DNA of 57,788 nucleotides, taken from contig PMES01000069.1 in the NCBI GenBank assembly GCA_003154775.1, forward strand, positions 1 to 57,788, given 5' to 3'. The notes below the pieces were generated by a model. It had not been told where the DNA came from and searched no databases. It saw nothing but the letters and a program-made list of their open reading frames with translations. This DNA comes from Acidobacteriota bacterium. GTDB taxonomy: Bacteria > Acidobacteriota > Terriglobia > Acidiferrales > UBA7541. Both the position numbers and the translations under genes were made by a program. The first letter of the stretch is position 1; each line of letters begins with the position of its first letter. Positions 1-8,946 of the stretch are shown one piece after another.

Positions 1-74
1 GCATCGACCGGTTGAGCTCGCATTAGTTAACGGACCACCGCCTCTCAAATTTGTCGCGACGGTATCCCTGATGG

Positions 75-1457
75 TCAGCTCAATGAACTGTTTCGAGGGG
101 AGGCTCCCGCAAGTTCATAGACTAGCCGGCTGCCATCCAGGACAGCGTAGGCCACCCGCGCCCTTTCTCTTTCCGGTCCCACGATTTCCCACTCGTTTCC
201 TTGAGGTATCAGCCTCATCTTGCTCCTCGCTCTCCACCAGCGGTCCACATCTCCCGGGAGAACGGCCCATATCTTTTCACGTGCAACGAGTTGTCGCAGA
301 TAATCGACCAGCAACTCATAAACTGTGCATGCGCGCCGTTCAATTAGATAGTCCGGGTGGGTAATAAAGCTGATCAGTCCGTTTCTTTCTCGGATGAGAG
401 CCACTTGTTGCTTCCAAAGATCGAGCGAGTAGTCGTTCAAGATGTGAAAGAGTGAATAATCCTGTGCGGCAGTGAGAGGAAGCTCAACGATTTTGCCTAT
501 GAAATAAGGCATAACCGTGCAACAACCGCCGCGCATTGGTTCCAAATGCGCGACGTTCGGAACGGACATGTCATAGGAAAACTCGAAAACATCGTACCAC
601 TCCTGATTGCGATACATCGCGCCAGCACGAAACCCTCGGCTGTCGTATCGGTGCAGATAGCGGTTGATTTCTGCCGCCCGGCGCACAAATTCTCCCCGCT
701 CCCGGTAGAGGTGCCCATCGTGATTCAAATCATGGATGTTGAATTCACAACCGCGGCTTCGGATTTCACTGACGTACTCATCCGGGACCTCGTAGCGCTT
801 TTCAGGGATGACCTGAAACGAGGCCTTGATTCCGTATGAATCGTCTAGGTCCATCAACTTGGAAGTGAAGTCGCGGCCTGCGGAAGTTTCCACGTCGTGC
901 GTCATGATTAGGCAATTGGGGGCACCCTCCGGCCAAAACCATATGAACGGCACCTTCTTCACACCACTCGCTTCCATCAATCGCCGCAAGAGCTCCTCGT
1001 GAAGGGTGTCCACGGTGAAGTCGACGGGCCAGGCAGGGAATAGTAGTTTCCTCCAATCGCGAAAGTACGCTCTTTGTAACTGGCGACGGAAGGAAACCGG
1101 CAAACACTCTCTCATGAAGTAGTAAAGCTTGCGGACCGGTTCGCTTTCGGCGAACACTTCCCTTCCCGGAGTCACTTTCTGCCGATAGCGTTCTAGACGA
1201 AGATTATCGACCACCTCAGTGAAATCAAAAGGGAGGTGAATCGTGGTGCCGTCGCGACGAATATCTTTCGAAGCATCGAATTCTCGGGAGCCTGCCAAAT
1301 CTGCCGCAACACCAGACTGGCACGGCCCGTAGCAAATATTGTTTGCGCCGAATTGAAAGAAGCCTGCACCTCCAGACGCGGGATTATCAGTCAGGGATAT
1401 TCCGCCCAGCAAGTCTTCGGGAATGAGGTAGTAGTCTAAAAGAGTCTGAATCATCAT
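75..1457 (-). CDS. NodB-like polysaccharide deacetylase family protein
   Basis: This 460-residue protein probably belongs to the polysaccharide deacetylase (carbohydrate esterase 4, NodB-fold) superfamily. The segment around residues 155-175 (FIWFWPEGAPNCLIMTHDVE) has the beta-strand ending in a T/S-H-D-V metal-binding motif typical of the family. FNIHDLNHDGHLY further on supplies a possible H-x(4)-H pair, and ISFITHPDY near the C-terminus resembles the last metal or active-site strand. The substrate is probably an EPS amino sugar or lipid-linked intermediate, acting in the cytoplasm or at the inner membrane face; I see no signal peptide. It is the last complete gene of the leftward EPS block. 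The start at two consecutive ATGs lacks a clear ribosome binding site. The family call is fair; the substrate is unknown. Confidence 0.7.
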   Translation of the reverse strand: MMIQTLLDYYLIPEDLLGGISLTDNPASGGAGFFQFGANNICYGPCQSGVAADLAGSREFDASKDIRRDGTTIHLPFDFTEVVDNLRLERYRQKVTPGREVFAESEPVRKLYYFMRECLPVSFRRQLQRAYFRDWRKLLFPAWPVDFTVDTLHEELLRRLMEASGVKKVPFIWFWPEGAPNCLIMTHDVETSAGRDFTSKLMDLDDSYGIKASFQVIPEKRYEVPDEYVSEIRSRGCEFNIHDLNHDGHLYRERGEFVRRAAEINRYLHRYDSRGFRAGAMYRNQEWYDVFEFSYDMSVPNVAHLEPMRGGCCTVMPYFIGKIVELPLTAAQDYSLFHILNDYSLDLWKQQVALIRERNGLISFITHPDYLIERRACTVYELLVDYLRQLVAREKIWAVLPGDVDRWWRARSKMRLIPQGNEWEIVGPERERARVAYAVLDGSRLVYELAGASPRNSSLS

Positions 1458-1704
1458 CTGGTGTGGGTGACCTGGCCCAGGTTTGTCGTCCAGCCATTAT
1501 GGAGCATTTCGGCCTCTTCTTCCTTCTTCTGCAAAGTACTTGCCAAAAAAAGAGAAACTCCTTCGGCAAGTTGCGATAACCCTCAGTCGCGTCGTTCCCA
1601 GTTCGCAGGCCGCAGACTCAGTCGAAGAGCCTATCGCGAGGTTCTTGCTTCTTAAATTCCTGGGGAGCCCACGACCCTACTTGTAACGCTGCAAGGCTAG
1701 CTTC

Positions 1705-2802
1705 CTAACCGATATGGCGGTAGATCAATTTCCCAATGATCGTAAGTAATCTGTCTGGCATGCATGAAAAGGCGCGTTTGGCCATCTCCAATTTCCAGCC
1801 ACCGACTAAATCAAGAGAAGAAGCGTGAGGAAATTGCCAATAAACCAATCGTTTCGGTTGGGGGACCCAGTGGTTCTTGAATGCAAGAAGTCCCGTGTTG
1901 CCGTCCTCTGTCCGTCCCATGTCAAATTCGTTTGCTCCATTCGATTTCCCGGCTGCGATTGCTTTCCATAAAAGCCACGGTGTTGCCCCAAATTTGTTGA
2001 ACCGTGCATCGGAACACCCATATTTATAGTAGACGAAGTCCCTGAATTGCAAAGTGAGAATGGCAGCGATTGGAGTTTTATCTTTATATGCCAGACGAAT
2101 CTCTAGTGCTTCGCCGAAACAATGAATTAAGTTCCGAAACCAGGCGTAGGGGATAGGAGGCAAGCGGTGCCGGCTCCGCGTAATTACAAAGAGAGCGTAG
2201 AAGTCTTTGAGCAGGTCATCGGACCTGCCGCATTTCTCTACTAGGCCGGCCCGCTCGGCCCGCCGAATTCGGCGCTGAACAGAATCCTTGTTGAAACTCT
2301 GGAACACCTCCTTTAAGTCTGGACGCAGATCAAGCCTATGCAGAAAGTATGTTGCCGTGGGTCGAAAGTCGATTCCGCCACCTTTTTGGCCAAAATATCC
2401 GTCGATTGGACGAACCTCCAGATATTTCCATTCCTCATGCTCGAAGGCGGTTTGCAAGTAGCAAATCAGGAAGTTAAACTCTTCGGTTGAGTCGCAAAGT
2501 GGTTCGCAATGATCTGAAAAGGGTAGCGATACAATACGGCTCCCGGTTAACCAGCTGTTAATGCGACAGAACGCCAGCCCATTCTTCAACTCACCGGTGG
2601 GCGGTGATGTAGTGAAGGCCACCGGCTCGTACCCATATGTACGTCGAAGTGCCTGGAGCCAGGCTACCGTGTGGAACACAGAAGCCTTGGGATGCTTCTC
2701 TACAAGCTCGGCCCACCGCGGGTCCTGTGTCGGGTCAAGTTGATAACAACACAAGCGAGAAGCAGACTGGATATCACTCTTTGGCAATGGACTGGTCATC
2801 AT
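1705..2802 (-). CDS. FemAB/GNAT-like acyltransferase of the EPS/exosortase type
   Basis: About 365 residues, resembling the FemAB-related GNAT-fold proteins found with exosortase EPS loci. The N-terminal part (HPKASVFHTVAWLQALRRTY) is the usual opening of this family, and the C-terminal half contains KYGCSDARFNKFGATPWLLW and EFDMGRTEDGNTGLLAFKNHW, typical of the second GNAT-like lobe. Such proteins transfer an acyl or aminoacyl group to a cell-envelope precursor; the acceptor here is unknown. The frame is open from a TTG at 2850, but the paired ATGs at 2802/2799 make a more ordinary start, so the N-terminus is uncertain. A second, divergent family member lies at 14135-15088. Confidence 0.7.
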   Translation of the reverse strand: MMTSPLPKSDIQSASRLCCYQLDPTQDPRWAELVEKHPKASVFHTVAWLQALRRTYGYEPVAFTTSPPTGELKNGLAFCRINSWLTGSRIVSLPFSDHCEPLCDSTEEFNFLICYLQTAFEHEEWKYLEVRPIDGYFGQKGGGIDFRPTATYFLHRLDLRPDLKEVFQSFNKDSVQRRIRRAERAGLVEKCGRSDDLLKDFYALFVITRSRHRLPPIPYAWFRNLIHCFGEALEIRLAYKDKTPIAAILTLQFRDFVYYKYGCSDARFNKFGATPWLLWKAIAAGKSNGANEFDMGRTEDGNTGLLAFKNHWVPQPKRLVYWQFPHASSLDLVGGWKLEMAKRAFSCMPDRLLTIIGKLIYRHIG

Positions 2803-2855
2803 TCTGCACGATGAGAATTCTCTGCGATCCTCACCCGCGCGGTGACTCAACGGTT

Positions 2856-3337
2856 TCAGTTGGCCGGGCGTAATTCGCTCGATAGTTTCCTAAAGGACAT
2901 GAATTCCTCTCGTACCGAAGGTATAAGTATCGAGAGCGAGTAAATTGCTGCGAAACCCAGGGCGATAACTAGGAGTTACGAAACTATCCGCTCTGGACCG
3001 ATTGAGTGCAGGGCAAACTCTGCAAGCAAAACGCTGATGAGGCACAGCGAATTCGGATACAGAAGAGCTCCTCTAAGACTCTGCAATGTCAAGCTTGTGG
3101 CGCGAAAGGTAGACTTTAGCAACAACGGAAGAATGACACCTGAAAACAAGGAGCCGGAAAGGGTCGATCAGTTGATGCCGAAAGTCAGGCCGATAACAAG
3201 GCTAGCGACGATGACGAGAGAGTTGAATAACAAGAGCTAGAAAAGCCGCCAGGACGCATCGAGCTTTCCGCACTCCATATTGGGGCCGCGGTACGACTCT
3301 CGTGCAAAAGTTATCGAACCGTTGAAATTAAACCACT
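2856..3337 (-). pseudogene. Remnant of an integral membrane protein (flippase/transporter-like C-terminus)
   Basis: The 487 bases between the FemAB-like gene and the glycosyltransferase hold one continuous minus-strand reading frame interrupted by three in-frame stops: TAG at 3237-3239, TGA at 3168-3170 and TAA at 2976-2978. It ends at TGA 2856-2858. Read through, the frame gives hydrophobic segments such as SLVIVASLVIGLTFGIN, LLYPNSLCLISVLLAEFAL and LLVIALGFAAIYSLSILIP, followed by a charged tail. This is the profile of the last membrane helices of a polysaccharide flippase or similar transporter. Frame conservation across 480 bases makes chance unlikely. The family name is a guess; an intact flippase is at 5041-6627. 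Confidence 0.6.
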
Positions 3338-4519
3338 CTACATACCTCGAAAAGTGCGAACAAATCGACGAGCATAATTTCCAAGGGGCCCGAGAAAAAT
3401 AAGGAATAGCTTCAAACGCACTCTCGCCATTCGCCAATCCTTCTGCAATGCAAGCAGATAGTGTCTCCTGGCGGCCATCAGGTCTCCGCGCCAGAAGAAC
3501 TTATCACCCATCCCCTCGAAAACTCGCGCGCGAATCCAGGCCCTTTCCCGCTCGCTTTCAGTGCTTCGGCAAAGCGACTCTTCGAACTGGCCAACCGTCA
3601 TACACGACGTGCCCGATCGATACTGCTTTGACACTCGATGCGCAGCATATTCTTGGGCGACGCCGAGCAGGCAATATTTAGACACCTTCCGGATGCCACG
3701 CTCGTTAGCTTTCTGCCGGATCAGCCAAGGCACTGCAATGTCGGCTGCAGCGCAGCCTTCGATGTTTTCCTGGCTCGTGAGAGCGTTAGAGATACTGAGA
3801 CTGTGTTGGCGGTAGCAAACCATGGGTTCCGCAAAGTATCCGACATCGAATGATAATGCGAAAAGGCACCATAAATACCAGTCGCCGGCCCAACACATGT
3901 TGACCCGGGCACCGGCCCACGTTATGTCTGTCGGGAAAAGACTGATCCTTTCATAGCATTCGCGACGTGCCATTGCAGAGGCAGCTATAACCATGCTTCC
4001 TCCGACCAAGGTTTTCAGAAAAACGTGGCCACTGACAATGCGATCTCGCTTGCCGTAACTGCCCTGTACTCCCGTTTCCTGTCCGTTTTCAACAATGATA
4101 CCGGGGCAGAACGCGTATCCAACGTTCGGATGTTTTTCCATTAAATCAACATACCGCTGCAATATATATGGCCGCCGCAGGTAGTCGTCAGCAGAAATGA
4201 TCCACACATATTTGCAGCGGCTTAACCGAACGCCCTCATTTTGGTTGCCAAGAAGCCCGAGGTTCTTGTCGTTGCGTATGTGTTTCACCCGAGGGTCCTG
4301 GAACGATTTCGCCACCTCCGCGGTACGATCCGGGGAACAATCATCCATTATGAGCACTTCGAAGTCGGTATACGTTTGCGAGAGTATCGAGTCGACGCAT
4401 TCTGGGAGCAGATGAGCTAACTTGTAACATAGAACGATGAAGCTAGCGGTCGGAGGGTGCATCGAGCTTTCGGCACTATTCAGGTACTGGATGGAAGCAT
4501 CTTTGAGCGTTGAAGCCAT
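3338..4519 (-). CDS. Family 2 glycosyltransferase
   Basis: A 393-residue GT-A-fold glycosyltransferase (GT2). Residues 24-85 read FIVLCYKLAHLLPECVDSIL followed by FEVLIMDDCSPDRT, which is the classic GT2 nucleotide-binding opening with its first Asp pair. VWIISADDYLRRP supplies the DXD-like metal site near residue 110. The C-terminal 120 residues are helical and basic, suggesting membrane contact. It would add one sugar to the lipid-linked EPS repeat unit at the cytoplasmic face. GGGAGG upstream of the ATG at 4519 supports this start, although an internal ATG at residue 20 is possible. Donor and acceptor cannot be told from sequence. Confidence 0.85.
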   Translation of the reverse strand: MASTLKDASIQYLNSAESSMHPPTASFIVLCYKLAHLLPECVDSILSQTYTDFEVLIMDDCSPDRTAEVAKSFQDPRVKHIRNDKNLGLLGNQNEGVRLSRCKYVWIISADDYLRRPYILQRYVDLMEKHPNVGYAFCPGIIVENGQETGVQGSYGKRDRIVSGHVFLKTLVGGSMVIAASAMARRECYERISLFPTDITWAGARVNMCWAGDWYLWCLFALSFDVGYFAEPMVCYRQHSLSISNALTSQENIEGCAAADIAVPWLIRQKANERGIRKVSKYCLLGVAQEYAAHRVSKQYRSGTSCMTVGQFEESLCRSTESERERAWIRARVFEGMGDKFFWRGDLMAARRHYLLALQKDWRMARVRLKLFLIFLGPLGNYARRFVRTFRGM

Positions 4520-4617
4520 TCAAGTCCTACCTCCCACAGAATGCGCGGACAGAGCTAAACCTGCGAAGTGCGGACCGTGGGCGGAAACTTTCAGCGTGCG
4601 TACAATACGCAACCCTT

Positions 4618-4904
4618 TCAGGGTCTGCTCCCCTTGGAAAAATACTCGGCTGGCTTCGGTTTGGACAGGATCCATTCGGCATACCGCTGCATCCCATCCC
4701 AGACAGAAACAGTTTCCAACCTAGGGAAGTCATCGTCGAGTTGTCCGCAACTAGATAGCGGCAATCCATGCCGGATTGCCCTCGACATGCGTACAGGGTT
4801 CGAGATTGTCCAAAATCCGTACTTCGTAACCTTTTTCGAGCAGCCGGTCTGCGATATGCGATCCGATCCAATCAGCCCAGCCCCCCAGTCACCAGTGCCT
4901 TCAT
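4618..4904 (-). pseudogene. Decayed NAD-dependent epimerase/dehydratase (SDR)
   Basis: Two pieces of an extended SDR sugar-nucleotide epimerase remain. The first starts at ATG 4904 and reads MKALVTGG, then needs one extra G in a run of six (near 4881-4886) to continue as AGLIGSHIADRLLEKGYEV and on to ILDNLEPCTHVEGNPAWIAAI before a TAG at 4751-4753. The second, in another frame at about 4733-4618, reads DFPRLETVSVWDGMQRYAEW, which matches the C-terminal end of such enzymes. Roughly 200 middle residues are gone. It sits between the GT2 gene and the flippase and was presumably once part of the same operon. Confidence 0.75.
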
Positions 4905-5040
4905 TGCGTTCTCCTTTTACTTCAATAAGCCAGCATATACTAGGTAATTGCTCGTGCCGAGCGCTGGTTTCACGTTGTTTCTACTTCGTGGCCTACCGAA
5001 GCTGGCTTTTCTGTAAGAGTAAGTTTCGACGTTAGGCGAC

Positions 5041-6627
5041 TCACGCGGAACTCGTAGGAACAAAGCCGACTCTGACGAGCAATCGCCGCATGGGACCCGG
5101 AATCTGGTCCCAGGAGATCAGTGTGAAGAGAACCCGAATCGAGTAAATTCCGCTCACAAGTACGGCCAGCGTCCCCAGGCAGGCGGCCCAAAGAAGTGGC
5201 AGCGCGTAGAATCCGCAGAACACCACCGAGATCAAAGCGAGAAAAAGCAGGCCCGTTTGTTTGTTCGCGGTGGACCAGCGAAAACCGCTGAGCTGACGCA
5301 CGATCGGGTACAGCAGTACTCCGTAAGATACGTATGATCCAAAGAACGCCATGCCAGCGCCGTTCAATCCGAAAGAACTCACGCAGATCCACGCGAGTCC
5401 GAGACTGGCGAGAGTCCAAGCTAGTTCAGTGCCGAAATAGATGGCCTGCTTGCCTTTGGCCACGATGATGAAGCTCATGGGCCAGGTAATTACTTGGAGC
5501 GTCGTTCCCAGACATATCCAGCGCAGGATTCCCACCGCCGCACCGAATTTCCCACTGTAGAACAGTGCGATGACCACCGGCGCAAACGTAAGGGTACCGA
5601 GCACGCCCGGCCCGGCCAACAATAGGCCCACTCGTGTCTGTTCGTTAACCAGGCGATTGCATGCCGGATTGTCGTTGGCGCTTGCAGTCAAACGGGGGTA
5701 AAAGTCCGCTGCCATGGCCTGTAGAATGAACCCAACGTACAGTCCGCCAAGAGTCCAAGCAGCTTGATAAACCCCAGTTGCTGCAAGGCCGACTTTGCGG
5801 AGCAGAATGATTCGGACCGCGTAGGCGATCCCCAACGTCATAAAGTTACTTGCCATGAACGCGAAGCCGAGCTTCAAAAGCGCTCCAGCTTCCTGCCTCA
5901 CCTGGGAGAACGTCACTGAAGGGGTCTGGACACGTATCTTCCGGACGTACCACCATGATGTAATGATCGCCATCCCCGCAACGGCAACAAGCGCTGGCAC
6001 CACACCTTTATCTCGGAGAAAGTACACCATGACGATGCTGATCAGCGTCCCGAAGAGCGCGCCCAACACTCCCATCTTGGCGAGATCGAGGATGCGCCGC
6101 ATCCCCTGAATGAGCGCGCCTTGGCCATCGGAAATTAACTGGAAAAACACGGCGACCGACAGCAGGGCTATGGCGGTCGCGTGTCTATCGTTGCCAAAAG
6201 TTAAGGCGGACACCTGCCTGCAAAACACGAGAAGCAAGCCAGTTCCCAGGAGCCCGAGGAAGATCGCTGTTCGCCGCAGCACGGCAGTAGTCATCGCGAT
6301 CCGCTCGGTGTCGCCCGAGCCAACAGCTTCGGCAATCTGGCGTACACCACTGCTGTTGATGCCCATTCCAGCAATACTTTGAGTAAGGGTAGCGATCGAT
6401 CCGTAGAGGCCAAACAATCCGAACCCGGCCGGACCGAGTAGCAGCGCCATGGCTTTGGTGCGAACGATTCGAATTAAAATGCCCACAGCTTGCCCGCCGC
6501 CGACCAATGCCGAGGACTTCAGAATTTGGTCGTAGGTGTACTTCTCGGCTGTGGCAGTCGGTGCTGCTTGGGGCAATGCTTCTAGCGAAGGGGCCAAAAG
6601 CTGATTGTTGGGAGAGTTTAATGACAT
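5041..6627 (-). CDS. Wzx-type oligosaccharide flippase (MOP superfamily)
   Basis: An integral membrane protein of about 528 residues with roughly 12-14 hydrophobic helices and no soluble domain. The first helix region (QILKSSALVGGGQAVGILIR followed by TKAMALLLGPAGFGLFGLYG) is characteristic of Wzx/O-antigen translocases. It would flip undecaprenyl-linked EPS repeat units from cytoplasm to periplasm for polymerisation, working with the O-antigen-ligase-like protein at 15157-16557 and the Wzz protein at 39723-41240. The frame is open to a GTG at 6717, but the first 30 residues there are atypical; I chose ATG at 6627. It is the only intact flippase in the window. Confidence 0.85.
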   Translation of the reverse strand: MSLNSPNNQLLAPSLEALPQAAPTATAEKYTYDQILKSSALVGGGQAVGILIRIVRTKAMALLLGPAGFGLFGLYGSIATLTQSIAGMGINSSGVRQIAEAVGSGDTERIAMTTAVLRRTAIFLGLLGTGLLLVFCRQVSALTFGNDRHATAIALLSVAVFFQLISDGQGALIQGMRRILDLAKMGVLGALFGTLISIVMVYFLRDKGVVPALVAVAGMAIITSWWYVRKIRVQTPSVTFSQVRQEAGALLKLGFAFMASNFMTLGIAYAVRIILLRKVGLAATGVYQAAWTLGGLYVGFILQAMAADFYPRLTASANDNPACNRLVNEQTRVGLLLAGPGVLGTLTFAPVVIALFYSGKFGAAVGILRWICLGTTLQVITWPMSFIIVAKGKQAIYFGTELAWTLASLGLAWICVSSFGLNGAGMAFFGSYVSYGVLLYPIVRQLSGFRWSTANKQTGLLFLALISVVFCGFYALPLLWAACLGTLAVLVSGIYSIRVLFTLISWDQIPGPMRRLLVRVGFVPTSSA

Positions 6628-6742
6628 GGACGGGTGCCCCGACGACGATCCGGGCCACCAACCGCCGTACTGAAAAGCAACGTGCCACCGGCACCGCGGG
6701 AGGCGCTTCGGAAACACGACATTAGGATTGATTCTGACGGTT

Positions 6743-8059
6743 TCATGAAGGTGCCTTCACGTCGAGAGATGCCCTCGATGCGTCACGATTCGATAATTCC
6801 CCAGGATAGGGTATTCGAAGCAAGCCGGCATATAGACTCATGGTCATTTGGCCAACAACGTCCCAAGAATGCTGTTTTGTCGCGTAGTCTCGTATCTCAT
6901 GCCGTCGCGTGCTTAAATCCTTGTATAAATCGCTTGCGAAGTACGTTTCGATGGCCCTCGCCAAGTCAATCGGATCTTCTGGCCTAAATACAAACCCCGT
7001 CTCGCCCTCCACAATTTCATCTTTCAGGGACCCCACGTCGGCTGCCAGAACGGGCAGGCCGAAACTGTACCCTAGAAACAGGACCCCACTTTGGTAGATG
7101 TGCCGGTAGGGCAACACGAGAACGTCTGCTGCTTTGAAATAGACCTCGGTCTCATCATCAGGAATGTAGTCCGCCCTGAGCAGTATTCGCCCCCTCTGAA
7201 CGTCCTCACGGATCGCTTCCCCGATTGTGCTCCAGTATCGCTCGCAATTCTTCGGCCAGCCGGCAATAATCAACCGATAATCGCCACCGCGGCCCCAGAT
7301 ATGTTGAAATGCAGTGATCAGGTACTCGAGCCCTTTGTAAGGTGCGATGTTGCCGAAAAAGAGAATCGTCCTTTCAGCGTCTGGGAGACCCAATCGTTGC
7401 CTTGCCTCACCTGAAGTAAGGCCCGTATTCGGAACGGCATTGTTGATCCCGAACGGGATGACACTGACCCGGGCCCCTTGCAAGCCGAACTCTCGGACCA
7501 GTTCGTTCTTCATCTGTTCCGTATGAACAAAGAAATGGTCGGCAAGCCGATATTGGACTCGCAACGTAAGCCGATTGAATAGTGTATCTGTGGAATCCCG
7601 CTTGCCTGCATTCACGTTGTGCACTGTGAGAACGATCGTTTTCCCCAGCAGCTTGTAGTAAAGCATAAGCAGCGTTCGATCAAAGGATTGGAATCTGTTG
7701 TTCCACAGGATATGAAAGATTCTCGGCTCGGCTGTTGCAGCATAGCGAATCAGCTTGGCGTAGTACGTCAAAACCCTGAGAGTCTTTGTCACGAAGCCAA
7801 CATCTGGCCGCTGATCGCCTCGCAGATTAAGAAAGTGCACTCCGGGATTGCCGTGAAATTCCAGGCAATCCAAATCATCATTACCAATTAGATCCAGGGC
7901 CGCACCCTTTGAGATGAGTTCCGTTGCGAGGCCAAACGCGTAGGGCTTGTCACCACCACCAGTGAGCAGGGCCACTGCAATCTCATGAGCCGCACCGGAC
8001 ACCGTCGATTCCGGCAGCCCTGCGGTGCCTTGCTGGTCTCTATTAAAATCCTCGTCCAT
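6743..8059 (-). CDS. Family 4 (GT-B) glycosyltransferase
   Basis: A 438-residue GT-B retaining glycosyltransferase. The N-terminal domain has the donor-side glycine pattern LLTGGGDKPYAFGLATELI. The C-terminal Rossmann domain has ILFFGNIAPYKGLEYLITAF at about residues 230-250 and the GT4 donor-binding stretch YFKAADVLVLPYRHIYQSGV, then FGLPVLAADVGSLKDEIVEG, containing the conserved Glu-rich loop. It would add a hexose or heptose to the EPS repeat from an NDP-sugar in the cytoplasm. The flippase start lies close downstream, so the two are probably co-transcribed. No strong Shine-Dalgarno is visible at the chosen ATG. The 253 bases upstream (8060-8312) show no gene. Confidence 0.85.
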   Translation of the reverse strand: MDEDFNRDQQGTAGLPESTVSGAAHEIAVALLTGGGDKPYAFGLATELISKGAALDLIGNDDLDCLEFHGNPGVHFLNLRGDQRPDVGFVTKTLRVLTYYAKLIRYAATAEPRIFHILWNNRFQSFDRTLLMLYYKLLGKTIVLTVHNVNAGKRDSTDTLFNRLTLRVQYRLADHFFVHTEQMKNELVREFGLQGARVSVIPFGINNAVPNTGLTSGEARQRLGLPDAERTILFFGNIAPYKGLEYLITAFQHIWGRGGDYRLIIAGWPKNCERYWSTIGEAIREDVQRGRILLRADYIPDDETEVYFKAADVLVLPYRHIYQSGVLFLGYSFGLPVLAADVGSLKDEIVEGETGFVFRPEDPIDLARAIETYFASDLYKDLSTRRHEIRDYATKQHSWDVVGQMTMSLYAGLLRIPYPGELSNRDASRASLDVKAPS

Positions 8060-8312
8060 CTGTCTTTACCGGTGAGTTCTCCAGTTATTTCGTGGCACTT
8101 CTGCTTCCCCTGGTTCCATTGAGGAGCCTGCCGCAGCCACCCGCGGGCTAGCTGGTGCTATTCAATCCGTTGGTAGTGGTCGCAAGTGCAGAGAACACCG
8201 GTAGTCTTGCGCCATGAAGTAGGGGCGATCGCCGAGGAAGAAGTGGCGATCGAATGCAAGCACTCACATTTTCCCGTTGTTCCATACATAGTAGGCCTTC
8301 ACAAATTCTGTT

Positions 8313-8900
8313 TCATGCCTCCGCTAGTCTCTCTTCCAAAAGCTCACAGATCGCATGGCCGATCGTGATGTGCATCTCCTGAATCCGCGCCGTCGATTTG
8401 GAGGGGACGCAAAGGCACAAGTCGCATATTGCTCGCATCTGTCCCCCCGATTCGCCTGTCAGGCCGATGACGGTGATTTTGCACTGGCGAGCCGCCTCAA
8501 TTGCGCGCAGAATATTCGCGCTGTTGCCGCTGGTGGAGATCGCCAGCAGCACATCACCTGGCCGGGCATGGGCAGAAAGCTCGCGGGCAAAAACATGTTC
8601 ATATCCGTAATCGTTTCCGATGGCCGTAAGAGCCGAGGTGTTACCGTGCAGCGCAATGGCTCTCAAGGGTTGCCGCTCGAGCAGGAATCGTCCCGTTAGT
8701 TCTGCGGCGATATGCTGCGCATCGGCCGCGGACCCCCCGTTCCCCGCAATGAGCAGTTGACCGCCTGCGGCCAGCGAGGAATAGATCGTGTCAACGGCAC
8801 TGGATACATCTGTCGTGAGCCTTGGGAGGGCTCCAGCGACCTTTAGGTGTTCGTCCCAGATGGCCCTGATTCTATCTATCTGTTGGGTGGGGCTTGCCAC
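8313..8900 (-). CDS. gmhA: D-sedoheptulose-7-phosphate isomerase GmhA
   Basis: A 195-residue single SIS-domain protein matching GmhA (usual length about 190-200). It shows LLIAGNGGSAADAQHIAAEL, the family fingerprint with the catalytic/substrate-binding Ser and the following His, then GDVLLAISTSGNSANILRAI for phosphate binding, and the C-terminal EMHITIGHAICELLE helix with its active-site Glu and His. GmhA converts sedoheptulose 7-phosphate to D-glycero-D-manno-heptose 7-phosphate, the first step of heptose-nucleotide synthesis. The next three steps are encoded at 24929-27377 in this same window, which makes the assignment firm. Confidence 0.93.
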   Translation of the reverse strand: MASPTQQIDRIRAIWDEHLKVAGALPRLTTDVSSAVDTIYSSLAAGGQLLIAGNGGSAADAQHIAAELTGRFLLERQPLRAIALHGNTSALTAIGNDYGYEHVFARELSAHARPGDVLLAISTSGNSANILRAIEAARQCKITVIGLTGESGGQMRAICDLCLCVPSKSTARIQEMHITIGHAICELLEERLAEA

Positions 8901-8946
8901 GTTCGTACTCTCCTATCCTAATCCCATCGGATGACGCCCATAGCAT

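Noticed and set aside
1716-1723. GGCGGTAG on the plus strand near the end of the FemAB-like gene
   Set aside because: Wrong strand relative to the transcript and lacks the final C of the ops core.
3808-3816. GGCGGTAGC on the plus strand
   Set aside because: It is inside a minus-strand glycosyltransferase gene and faces the wrong way, so it would not be in the non-template strand of that transcript. Treated as chance.
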